Source of the DNA: Massilia putida
Lineage (GTDB): Bacteria; Pseudomonadota; Gammaproteobacteria; Burkholderiales; Burkholderiaceae_D
Assembly (NCBI RefSeq): GCF_001941825.1
Contig: NZ_CP019038.1
Location: 3,844,001-3,908,000 of the forward strand
Reading direction: 5' to 3'
DNA: 64,000 bases
In this document: one piece after another, positions 25,931 through 32,707 of the stretch
Layout of the letters: each line of letters begins with the position of its first letter
Numbering within the stretch: position 1 is the stretch's first letter
Notes under the pieces: generated by a model
Seen by the model: only the letters and a program-made list of their open reading frames with translations
Told to the model about the DNA's origin: nothing
The model's database searches: none
Made by a program: the position numbers and the translations under genes

Positions 25931-26386
25931 TTATTTGATGTCGGGGTCGTGGATGCCCGTCTCGACGACGGCGCGCAACAGCATGCGCAGTTCGAGCGCG
26001 CGTTCGCTGCCGAAGTTCTGCTCGAATGTCTGCTGGGCGCGGCGCCACAGCGGCAACACGGCCTTGACCTTGGCCTTGCCGGCGGGCGTGAGGACAATCA
26101 CGCGCTCGCGTTTATCATGTTCGCTGGGACCGGTCGTCACGAGGGCGTCGCGCTCGAGCGGCTTGAGGTTGCGGGTGAGGGTCGTGCGGTCCATGACCAG
26201 TTCGGCGGACATCTGGTTGACCGTCATCGGCCCCAATCCCAGCAGTTTGGCGAGGATGGAAAACTGCGTGACGCGCAGGCCCGCTTCGCTCAGGGCCTGG
26301 TCGTACACACCGGTGATGTAACGCGACGCCTGGCGCAGGGCGAGGCAGTTGCACAGGGGGTCGTTCGATTGCGGGCGCGATGTCAT
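25931..26386 (-). CDS. MarR-family transcriptional regulator
   Basis: 151 residues. Winged helix with QFSILAKLLGLGPMTVNQMS, the recognition helix TTLTRNLKPLERDALV and the wing EHDKRERVIVLTPAGKAK; C-terminal dimer helix. It is transcribed toward the thiolase and divergent from a thioesterase gene. Both of those have a TATACACT-containing motif upstream, so local repression of acyl-CoA enzymes is the simplest reading. The ligand is unknown, possibly an acyl-CoA or aromatic acid. Confidence 0.9.
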   Translation of the reverse strand: MTSRPQSNDPLCNCLALRQASRYITGVYDQALSEAGLRVTQFSILAKLLGLGPMTVNQMSAELVMDRTTLTRNLKPLERDALVTTGPSEHDKRERVIVLTPAGKAKVKAVLPLWRRAQQTFEQNFGSERALELRMLLRAVVETGIHDPDIK

Positions 26387-26480
26387 GGTCGGTGTTCCGG
26401 TACCGGGCCGGCGTTAGTGCCCGCCCTCTAGCGAGTATAACCCCGGGTGCGCCGAAACCTGTGCATAATCGGCATCGAAT

Positions 26481-26495
26481 AGTTGCATATACACT
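26481..26495. promoter_or_regulatory. Candidate MarR site before the thioesterase
   Basis: AGTTGCATATACACT lies 22 bases before the thioesterase start and 94 bases before the MarR start. It shares TATACACT with the site at 25876-25887. Confidence 0.45.
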
Positions 26496-26517
26496 CAATA
26501 TGGATGAAGGAGATCGC

Positions 26518-27060
26518 ATGGACAAGCAGCAAACGGTGGCGGAACAATGGGAAGCACAGCTGCGCGCGGTGCGCGCACGCGTGGAGCAAGGCGGCGGACG
26601 ACCGGGCGTGGTGCCGGCGCAGGAAGCGCGCGGGATGACGGGACTGGCGGTGATGCAGGCGCTGCTCGACGGCCGTTTTCCGTACGCGCACATCGCCGAG
26701 ACGCTCGACTTTTTCCTCGTCGAAGTCGACAAGGGCACGGCCACGTTCCAGGGTACGCCGCAGGAGAAACACCTGAACCCGATGGGCACCGTGCACGGCG
26801 GCTGGTACGCGACCCTGCTCGACTCGGCCGTGGGCTGCGCCGTGCAAACGGCGCTGGAGCCGGGCTATGCCTACACGACGGCGGAGCTGAGCGTGAACCT
26901 CGTGCGCGGCGCAAGGCTCGATGGCGGACCGCTGCGGGCGATCGGCACCGTGCTGCATTGCGGGCGCCAGCTCGCCACGGCCGAGGGGAAGATCGTCGAT
27001 GCGCAGGGACGGTTGTATGCGCATGCGACCACGACGTGTTTGGTATTCGAAGCTCGTTGA
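26518..27060 (+). CDS. PaaI-family (hotdog) thioesterase
   Basis: 180 residues from the ATG at 26518, which has a perfect AAGGAG 6 bases upstream. The hotdog core is seen in HLNPMGTVHGGWYATLLDSA (catalytic region with HGG) and YTTAELSVNLVRGARLDGG, then ATAEGKIVDAQGRLYAHATT. These enzymes hydrolyse acyl- or aryl-CoA thioesters in the cytosol. The N-terminal ~55 residues are an extension before the domain. It is divergent from the MarR gene and probably controlled by it, together with the thiolase. Confidence 0.87.
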   Translation: MDKQQTVAEQWEAQLRAVRARVEQGGGRPGVVPAQEARGMTGLAVMQALLDGRFPYAHIAETLDFFLVEVDKGTATFQGTPQEKHLNPMGTVHGGWYATLLDSAVGCAVQTALEPGYAYTTAELSVNLVRGARLDGGPLRAIGTVLHCGRQLATAEGKIVDAQGRLYAHATTTCLVFEAR

Positions 27061-27070
27061 TGCATAGGGC

Positions 27071-27100
27071 GGGTGATTGATGCCGGGGCATCAATCACCC
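27071..27100. terminator. Strong two-way hairpin between convergent genes
   Basis: GGGTGATTGATGCC (27071-27084) and GGCATCAATCACCC (27087-27100) are perfect 14-bp arms around a 2-base centre. It lies between the thioesterase (+) and SDR (-) stops. No T run on either side, but position and strength suit termination. Confidence 0.6.
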
Positions 27101-27110
27101 CACCCACAAT

Positions 27111-27924
27111 TCATGCCGTCGCCGTCGTTTTTTGAATGACATACCGGCTCGCCGGCTTCGTGCGCGACAGCTCCGGATGCATCGCCCGGCGCGCGGCCTC
27201 GTACGCATCCCACTTGGCGCCATCTTCCAGCGCGGGGATCGTGGCGAATTCGCCCTGGTCGAAGCCGGCCAGCGCGGCATCGACCAGATCCTCGGCGCGC
27301 ATCACGATCTCGCTGGGCAGGTGCTCGACCGGCGTGCCGGCGATCTGCCAGAAATCCGTCGCGGTGGCGCCCGGCAGAACCACTTGCACGCGCACGCCCT
27401 GGCCGGCCAGCTCATGCTGCAGCGACTGGCTGAACGCGAGCACATAGGCCTTGCTGCCGCCGTACACGCCGTTCAACACTTCCGGTGCGATGGCGACGAT
27501 CGACGCGATATTGATGAAAGCGCCCTTCCCGCGCGCCACGAAACCGGGGGCCGCGGCATAGGTCAGGCGTCAGCGCGGTCACGTTCAGCGCGATCATGTC
27601 CTGCATCTTGTCGACGTCGGCGCCCAGCAGCGGGCCCGTGCCGCCCACGCCCGCGTTATTCACGAGCAGCGTGATGCCGTCGTCGCTGCGCAGCAGGTCT
27701 TCCACGCAGCGCAGGTCGGCGTCGCGGGTCAGGCCGGCGGCGACCGCGCGCACCGTGCGGCCATAGGTCGTCGCCAGGCGGTCGGCCTGGGCTGCCAAAC
27801 GCTCGCCATTGCGGGCGACCAGCACGAGGTCGTAGCCGCGGCGGGCCAGGCGGTCCGCGTAAACGGCGCCGATGCCGGTGGAGGCGCCCGTGACGACCGC
27901 AGTGCCGGGATGTGCTTTGTTCAT
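27111..27924 (-). pseudogene. Short-chain dehydrogenase with a frameshift
   Basis: Minus strand, from MNKAHPGTAVVTGASTGIGA (ATG at 27924, with GGAG upstream) to TTATATT-free end at 27111. The first part holds the cofactor loop and NNAGVGGTGPL; it reads IALNVTALT and then loses frame near 27568. The second part (ARGKGAFINIASIVAIAPEV, then GVYGGSKAY with the YxxxK) continues in another frame to the end. Restoring two bases (ACGCGCCTGACC instead of ACGCCTGACC) would give a normal ~270-residue SDR. It may be a true mutation or a sequencing error. It is divergent from, and probably controlled by, the MarR gene next to it. Confidence 0.8.
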
Positions 27925-27943
27925 GTTCCTCTCCGTGTCGTTA

Positions 27944-27960
27944 AGTGTGCGTACACACAT
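27944..27960. promoter_or_regulatory. Candidate MarR operator before the SDR
   Basis: GTGTG-CGTA-CACAC (27945-27958) starts 20 bases upstream of the SDR start. It resembles the site at 28415-28432, sharing TGTGCGTA and CACA. Confidence 0.5.
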
Positions 27961-27979
27961 ATCAGTGCAAAAAATTTTT

Positions 27980-28402
27980 CTACGGTGCCAGCGTCAGCAA
28001 AGACTGGCGCAACTCCCCGGCCAGCCCGGCGCCGAACCTGCGTTCGAACTCCGCCTGCGCCGTCTGCCACACGGGTATCGCCTTCGCCAACTTCGCGCGG
28101 CCAGCCTCGGTAAGGCGCACGACGTTACGGCGCGCGTTTTCCTCGTGCGGGCCGATGGCCACGAGGCCGTCGCGCTCCAGGGGCTGCAAGGCGCGGATCA
28201 CGCTCGTGCGTTCCATCACCATCGCGTCGACGAGGTCCTTCATCGAGGCGGCTCCGATCTCGTCGACGTAGACCAGGATGGAAAACTGCGTGCTCGTCAG
28301 GTCCACGCGCGACAGGTGGTCTTCATACATCTTCGTAATCAGGCGCGCCGCCTTGCGCGAGGCGAAGCAGTTGCAGGCGATGAGTCGTTCGGAAGCAGTC
28401 AT
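27980..28402 (-). CDS. MarR-family transcriptional regulator (second)
   Basis: 140 residues. Winged helix: STQFSILVYVDEIGAASMKD, recognition helix RTSVIRALQPLERDGLVAIG, wing EENARRNVVRLTEAGRAK. The Cys pair in LIACNCFASRKAARLI near the N-terminus also occurs in the neighbouring MarR protein (DPLCNCLALRQASRYI), so the two are paralogues; the Cys could be redox sensors, but that is speculation. It is transcribed toward the frameshifted SDR. A TGTGC-GTAT-GCACA palindrome lies just upstream of its start and a related one precedes the SDR. Confidence 0.9.
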   Translation of the reverse strand: MTASERLIACNCFASRKAARLITKMYEDHLSRVDLTSTQFSILVYVDEIGAASMKDLVDAMVMERTSVIRALQPLERDGLVAIGPHEENARRNVVRLTEAGRAKLAKAIPVWQTAQAEFERRFGAGLAGELRQSLLTLAP

Positions 28403-28414
28403 GGGCACAGTATT

Positions 28415-28432
28415 ATGTGCGTATGCACACAT
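28415..28432. promoter_or_regulatory. Candidate MarR operator before the regulator
   Basis: ATGTGCGTATGCACACAT contains perfect arms TGTGC/GCACA around GTAT, 12 bases upstream of the MarR start. Suggests autoregulation. Confidence 0.55.
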
Positions 28433-28551
28433 GTCAAGCACTTTGAAGATCGTTCCATGGACGGAACAATGATATCCACCACCCCTGCTTAATCCCGCAG
28501 AGAAGAACCAATAGAATGTTTTCCATCGATTCCACTTTCTGGAGAACAACG

Positions 28552-29151
28552 ATGAACATCCTGCAGATCAACGGTAGCGCCCGCGCGAACGGTTCCAACT
28601 CCACCCGCGTCGCCGACGCCATCACGGCGCGGCTAAAAGCCCGCAATCCGCAAGCGACGGTCGAGCTGCGCGACCTGGCGCGCGATCCGCACCCGGTGCT
28701 GGACGAAACCGCGCTGTCCGCCCTGTTCACGCCCGCCGACCAGCGCACGCCGCAGCAAAGCGAGCGCGTCGCCCTGGACGACGCCCTGATCGCGCAACTG
28801 AAACGCGCCGACGTGATCGTACTGGGCGTGCCGATGTATAACTTCGGCGTGTCGGTGCAAATCAAATCGTGGATCGACGCCGTCACCCGCGCCGGCCAGA
28901 CGTTCCGCTACACCGCGAACGGCCCGGAAGGCCTCGTCAGCGGCAAGAAGGTCTACGTGGGCCTGGCCCGCGGCGGTATCTACCGCGATACGCCGGCCGA
29001 TTCGCAGGTGCCGTACCTGAAGGGCGTGCTGGGCCTGATGGGCATGACGGACGTCGAGTTCATCTACGCCGAGGGCGTCAACATGGGGCCGGACCGCGCC
29101 AGCGCCGCGTTCGACGAAGTCGCCGCGCAGATCGACGAGATCGTCGCCTGA
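28552..29151 (+). CDS. azoR: FMN-dependent NADH:azoreductase (AzoR)
   Basis: 199 residues from the ATG at 28552, with GGAG 7 bases upstream; the longer frame from 28516 lacks a site. FMN-binding N-terminus [40 protein letters not shown] in the middle and [10 protein letters not shown] near the flavin. These flavodoxin-like enzymes reduce quinones and azo compounds with NADH, and protect against electrophile stress. It stands apart from its neighbours and is convergent with the next SDR, with a 12-base gap. Confidence 0.93.
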   Translation: MNILQINGSARANGSNSTRVADAITARLKARNPQATVELRDLARDPHPVLDETALSALFTPADQRTPQQSERVALDDALIAQLKRADVIVLGVPMYNFGVSVQIKSWIDAVTRAGQTFRYTANGPEGLVSGKKVYVGLARGGIYRDTPADSQVPYLKGVLGLMGMTDVEFIYAEGVNMGPDRASAAFDEVAAQIDEIVA

Positions 29152-29163
29152 TCTCAAGCGCGT

Positions 29164-29958
29164 CTACGCGATGGTGTCCACGACACCGCCATCGACCCGC
29201 AGCGCCGCGCCCGTCGTGGCCGACGTCTGCGGCGAGCACACGTAGACGATCATGTTCGCGACTTCCTCCGTGCTCGCCGCGCGGCGCAGGATGGAACTGG
29301 GCCGCTGCGTGCGCACGAATTCCGTCGCGGCCTGCTCGACCGAGGTATGCGCCTCTTGGGCCGCGCCTTCCAGCATGGCGCGCACGCCTTCCGACAGGGT
29401 CGGCCCCGGCAGCACCGCATTGACGGTGACGCCGCTGCCGGCCGCCAGCTTCGCCAGTCCGCGCGAGATCGCCAGCTGGGCCGTCTTCGTCATGCCGTAG
29501 TGGATCATGTCGGCCGGGATGTTCAGCCCCGATTCCGACGAGATGAACACCACGCGGCCCCAGTCACGTTCCAGCATCCCTTTCAGGTAGTGCCGCGCCA
29601 GGCGCACGCCCGACATCACGTTCAATTGAAAAAAATGCTCCCACGTGGCGTCGTTGATCTCGAAGAAATCCTGCGGGCCGTACGTGCCGGCGTTGTTGAC
29701 GAGGATGTCGACGCGCGGCTCGGCGGCGATCAACGCGGCGGCACCCTCGGCCGTCGCCAGATCGGCGGGCACACCGCGCAGCTGCGCGCCGGGCATCTGC
29801 GCCAGCACGATGTCGCGGGCGCGTTCGATGGCGTCATTGCTGCGGCCATTGAGAATGACGGTCGCGCCGGCCCGCGCGAGGCCGATGGCCGTCGCCAGGC
29901 CGATGCCGGCGGTGGAAGCGGAAACGAGTGCGGTCTTGCCAGTCAGGTCGATGTGCAT
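29164..29958 (-). CDS. Short-chain dehydrogenase/reductase, oxidoreductase
   Basis: 264 residues, classical SDR: cofactor loop SASTAGIG (residues 13-20), NNAGTYGP, catalytic Ser in VFISSESG, YGMTK (YxxxK), then PGPTLSEGVRAML and the C-terminal GAALRVDGGVVDTIA. Asn-Gly-Arg after the second strand (NGRSNDA) suggests NADP. Substrate unknown. It starts 12 bases after the stop of an NTF2-like secreted protein gene in the same direction, so the two form an operon. Confidence 0.92.
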   Translation of the reverse strand: MHIDLTGKTALVSASTAGIGLATAIGLARAGATVILNGRSNDAIERARDIVLAQMPGAQLRGVPADLATAEGAAALIAAEPRVDILVNNAGTYGPQDFFEINDATWEHFFQLNVMSGVRLARHYLKGMLERDWGRVVFISSESGLNIPADMIHYGMTKTAQLAISRGLAKLAAGSGVTVNAVLPGPTLSEGVRAMLEGAAQEAHTSVEQAATEFVRTQRPSSILRRAASTEEVANMIVYVCSPQTSATTGAALRVDGGVVDTIA

Positions 29959-29970
29959 GTTGGCTCCTGT

Positions 29971-30498
29971 TCAGCGGGCGACGAGGCCCAGTTGCCGCAT
30001 CAGCGCGAGGTTGTCCTCGATATGCCAGTTGTCGGCGATTTTTCCGTCCGCGATGCGGTAGATGTCGGTGGCGATGAAGTCGACGGATTCTCCATGCCCC
30101 TGCGTGCCGGCCCACTGTCCCGTGAAATGGCCGTGGAAGCGATAGTGTACGGTGACGCGGTCGCCCGCGACGATCAGTTGCTGCAGGTCGGCTTGCAGGT
30201 CCGGGATCGCCGTGCGCACGAATCTCGATGCCGCGAGCGCTCCCGGCACGCCTTGCGCACGGCCCGGCGGCAACGTGCGGTCCGTGAAATCGGCGGCGAG
30301 CGCGGCGCGGGCGTAGCGTTCGTCGCCCGTGTGCCAGAACGTGGCGTAGCGGCGCGCGGCCAGCACTTCGGCATCGCGCTGCGCCGCCGGCAGCGACGGG
30401 TCGGCGATGATGTCGTGGGCGCGGACGAGCTGTTCATCCGCGAGGGCCGGCAGCGACGACAGCATGGCCGCGGCGGCGAGGATGTGGTTGGCTTTCAT
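29971..30498 (-). CDS. Secreted NTF2/SnoaL-like protein
   Basis: 175 residues from the ATG at 30498 (GGAG 7 bases upstream; an ATG at 30504 is too close to that site). Signal peptide MKANHILAAAAMLSSLPALA then DEQL. The rest is a cone-shaped SnoaL-like fold: RRYATFWHTGDERYARAALA, FRFHGHFTG-type strand (YRFHGHFTGQWAGTQG) and ADNWHIEDNLALMRQLG. This ester-cyclase-like family in secreted form is common next to SDR genes; the enzyme activity is unknown. A LysR gene starts about 100 bases away in the opposite direction and probably regulates it. Confidence 0.85.
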   Translation of the reverse strand: MKANHILAAAAMLSSLPALADEQLVRAHDIIADPSLPAAQRDAEVLAARRYATFWHTGDERYARAALAADFTDRTLPPGRAQGVPGALAASRFVRTAIPDLQADLQQLIVAGDRVTVHYRFHGHFTGQWAGTQGHGESVDFIATDIYRIADGKIADNWHIEDNLALMRQLGLVAR

Positions 30499-30600
30499 AT
30501 TCATGCTCCAGCGGGCGTTGATCGATGAACGCATCATAGATTTCACTTGGCGCGAAAAATAGCGGCAGAATACGAAATCATTGTTTCCGGAAAACGCAAG

Positions 30601-31503
30601 ATGGACACGCTCGCCAACAACTTCCCTGCCCTCGTCGCGTTTGCGCGGATCGTCTCCGCCGGCAGCCTGTCCGCGGCCGCGCGCGAGCTGGACGTGCCCG
30701 TGTCCGTCGTCAGCAAGCGTTTATCTCTGCTGGAAGCGGGCCTGGGCACGCGCCTCCTGCAGCGCACGACGCGGCGCCAGACGCTGACGGAGGAAGGCCG
30801 CCTGTTCCACGCGCGCGTGCTGCGCATCCTGGACGAAATCGAGCAGGCCGAAGCCCTGCTCGCGCAGCGCCGCGACGGCGTGCACGGGCTGTTGCGCATC
30901 ACGGCGCCCGGCGAGTTCGGGCGGCGCTGGCTGGCGCCGATCGCGGCCGCGTTCCAGGATTTACATCCGCAAGTGACGATCCAGATGGAGCTGGGCGACG
31001 CCATCGTCGACCTGCTGGACAGCGGCATCGACCTCGCGATCCGCTACGGCGCGCTGGCCGACTCCTCGCTCGTCGCGCGCGCGCTGGCGCCGAACTACCG
31101 CGTGCTGTGCGCGTCGCCCGCTTATCTGCAGCGGCACGGCGAGCCGCGCACCCCAAACGAACTGGCGGGCCACCGCTGCATCGTGATCGGCGACCAGCGC
31201 CGCACGGACTGGAAGTTCGACGGCGACGAAACGGCCCCCGTGCGCGTGGACGCCGCCTTCCTCACGAACGACGGCGGCGCGGCGCAGCAGCTGGCACTGG
31301 CCGGTAGCGGCATTGCGTTGAAATCGATCTGGGACGTGGGCGACGACCTCGCGGCGGGCCGCCTGGTGCGCGTGCTGCCGCACCACGCGATGGCGGCGGC
31401 GCCGCTGCATGCGGTGTATCCGCACCAGAGAAATCTGGCGCCGAGGGTGCGGGTGTTCGTGGGGTATTTGAAGGAGAGGCTGCAAGAGGCGTGGAGGTGG
31501 TAA
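30601..31503 (+). CDS. LysR-family transcriptional regulator
   Basis: 300 residues. HTH at the N-terminus (LSAAARELDVPVSVVSKRLSLL), effector domain with GLLRITAPGEFGRRWLAPI, DLAIRYGALADSSLV and LCASPAYLQRHGEPRTP. Strongly similar in layout to the LysR at 23708. It is divergent from the NTF2-like/SDR pair, its likely target. The 102-base gap contains GAAATC and GTTTC half-sites like the other LysR gap. No typical ribosome site is seen before the ATG. Confidence 0.92.
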   Translation: MDTLANNFPALVAFARIVSAGSLSAAARELDVPVSVVSKRLSLLEAGLGTRLLQRTTRRQTLTEEGRLFHARVLRILDEIEQAEALLAQRRDGVHGLLRITAPGEFGRRWLAPIAAAFQDLHPQVTIQMELGDAIVDLLDSGIDLAIRYGALADSSLVARALAPNYRVLCASPAYLQRHGEPRTPNELAGHRCIVIGDQRRTDWKFDGDETAPVRVDAAFLTNDGGAAQQLALAGSGIALKSIWDVGDDLAAGRLVRVLPHHAMAAAPLHAVYPHQRNLAPRVRVFVGYLKERLQEAWRW

Positions 31504-31510
31504 CGAACAA

Positions 31511-31561
31511 CGTCATTCCCGGCACTGCCGGAAATGACTTCCCGCCCACGCGGGAACGACG
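31511..31561. repeat. CGTC-type palindromic repeat, 51 bp
   Basis: CGTCATTCCC start and GGGAACGACG end. Two hairpins inside: TCATTCCCGGCA with TGCCGGAAATGA (31513-31537, one mismatch) and TTCCCGC-CCAC-GCGGGAA (31539-31556). Lies between two convergent genes and may terminate both. Confidence 0.65.
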
Positions 31562-31566
31562 GTACG

Positions 31567-32604
31567 TCAGCTAACGGCTGCTTCCAGCAACGTCACCGTG
31601 CGTGCTTCCGTATCCAGCCGTCCCCGCACGCCGACCGGAATGGTGAACTGGTTGCGGATATGCCCGAACGAATACCCCGTCACCGCCGGCACGCGCAACG
31701 GTTTCAAATGTACATCGAGCGTCTCGTCCAGGGTCAGCGACGGCCCGTCCCCTTGCGGCCCGCAGTTCTCGCAGATGCCGATCATGATTGCGGCCGCCTT
31801 GTCGAAACCGACCGCCAGATCGAGCTGCGTCATCCAGCGGTCGATACGGTACGGCTCCTCGTTCACCTCTTCGATGAACAGCAGGCCGCCCGTGAAATCC
31901 GCCGCGTACGGCGTGCCGGCCAGCGCGCTCACGAGCGACAGGTTGCCGCCGATGAGCGGGCCGGTCGCGACGCCCTTGTGCACGGTGCGCGTCGCGTACC
32001 ACGGCTCTTCCAGCGCGCGCCGGTCGTTCTCCACCGACATCGGGATCGTGTACGAATCCCTTGGCTCCATCAGCACGGCCAGCAGGTGCTCCGTCGCATA
32101 GTCGGATGGCGTGCTCGATGCCACCGGGCCGTGGAAGGTCACGAGGCCCGCATGGCGGTGGATGGCGAGGTGCAGCGCCGTGATGTCCGAATAGCCCAGC
32201 AGGATTTTCGGATGCGTGCGGATCAGGCGGTAGTCCAGGTGCCGCAACAGCGAGATGCAGCCCGAGCCGCCACGGATCGCCCAGATGGCTTTCACTTCAG
32301 GATCGCGGAACATCGCGTGCAGGTCGGCGATGCGCGCCGCGACCGTGCCGCCGTAATTGCCCCAGACGTCGCGCAGGTAGGTGCCCAGCTTCACGCGCAA
32401 GCCCAGCGACTCGATGTGCTGCACTGCCTTGTCGATGGAAGCGTCGCTCGTGTAGCCGCCCGGCGCGACCAGGCCGACGACGTCGCCGCGGGAGAGACGC
32501 GGTGGTTTGATCAGTGGTGTCATGGTCGATGCGGCGCGCGCGCGCGTAAAAGGCAGCAGCAGCGCCGCCGCCATCATCGCGTTGAATCTGCGCCTGCCGT
32601 TCAT
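31567..32604 (-). CDS. LD-carboxypeptidase (peptidase S66, LdcA-like), exported
   Basis: 345 residues. N-terminal RRRFNAMMAAALLLPFTRARA is a signal sequence with a twin-arginine look. Family motifs: PGG near residue 50, the nucleophile Ser in RGGSGCISLL (Ser114), LLGYSDITALHLA, IEEVNEEPYRIDR with the catalytic Glu, and GHIRNQFTIP with the His. Peptidase S66 enzymes remove the terminal D-Ala from L,D-linked tetrapeptides in peptidoglycan turnover. Most LdcA proteins are cytosolic; an exported copy would act in the periplasm. It connects in function to the muropeptide block further right. Confidence 0.9.
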   Translation of the reverse strand: MNGRRRFNAMMAAALLLPFTRARAASTMTPLIKPPRLSRGDVVGLVAPGGYTSDASIDKAVQHIESLGLRVKLGTYLRDVWGNYGGTVAARIADLHAMFRDPEVKAIWAIRGGSGCISLLRHLDYRLIRTHPKILLGYSDITALHLAIHRHAGLVTFHGPVASSTPSDYATEHLLAVLMEPRDSYTIPMSVENDRRALEEPWYATRTVHKGVATGPLIGGNLSLVSALAGTPYAADFTGGLLFIEEVNEEPYRIDRWMTQLDLAVGFDKAAAIMIGICENCGPQGDGPSLTLDETLDVHLKPLRVPAVTGYSFGHIRNQFTIPVGVRGRLDTEARTVTLLEAAVS

Positions 32605-32625
32605 GGTGTGGGGTTCGAAGTTAAA

Positions 32626-32669
32626 CGGCCCGCGCCGCGGAAGCTTGTGGCTTCCATGGTCGCGGGCCG
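32626..32669 (-). terminator. Terminator after the TonB receptor gene
   Basis: Outer arms CGGCCCGCG (32626-32634) and CGCGGGCCG (32661-32669), inner GGAAGC/GCTTCC. On the minus strand it lies 39 bases after the receptor stop and is followed by TTTAACTT. Confidence 0.6.
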
Positions 32670-32707
32670 CCGGAGCGCCAAGGATACTGGCAATCCCGGA
32701 TGAAGGG

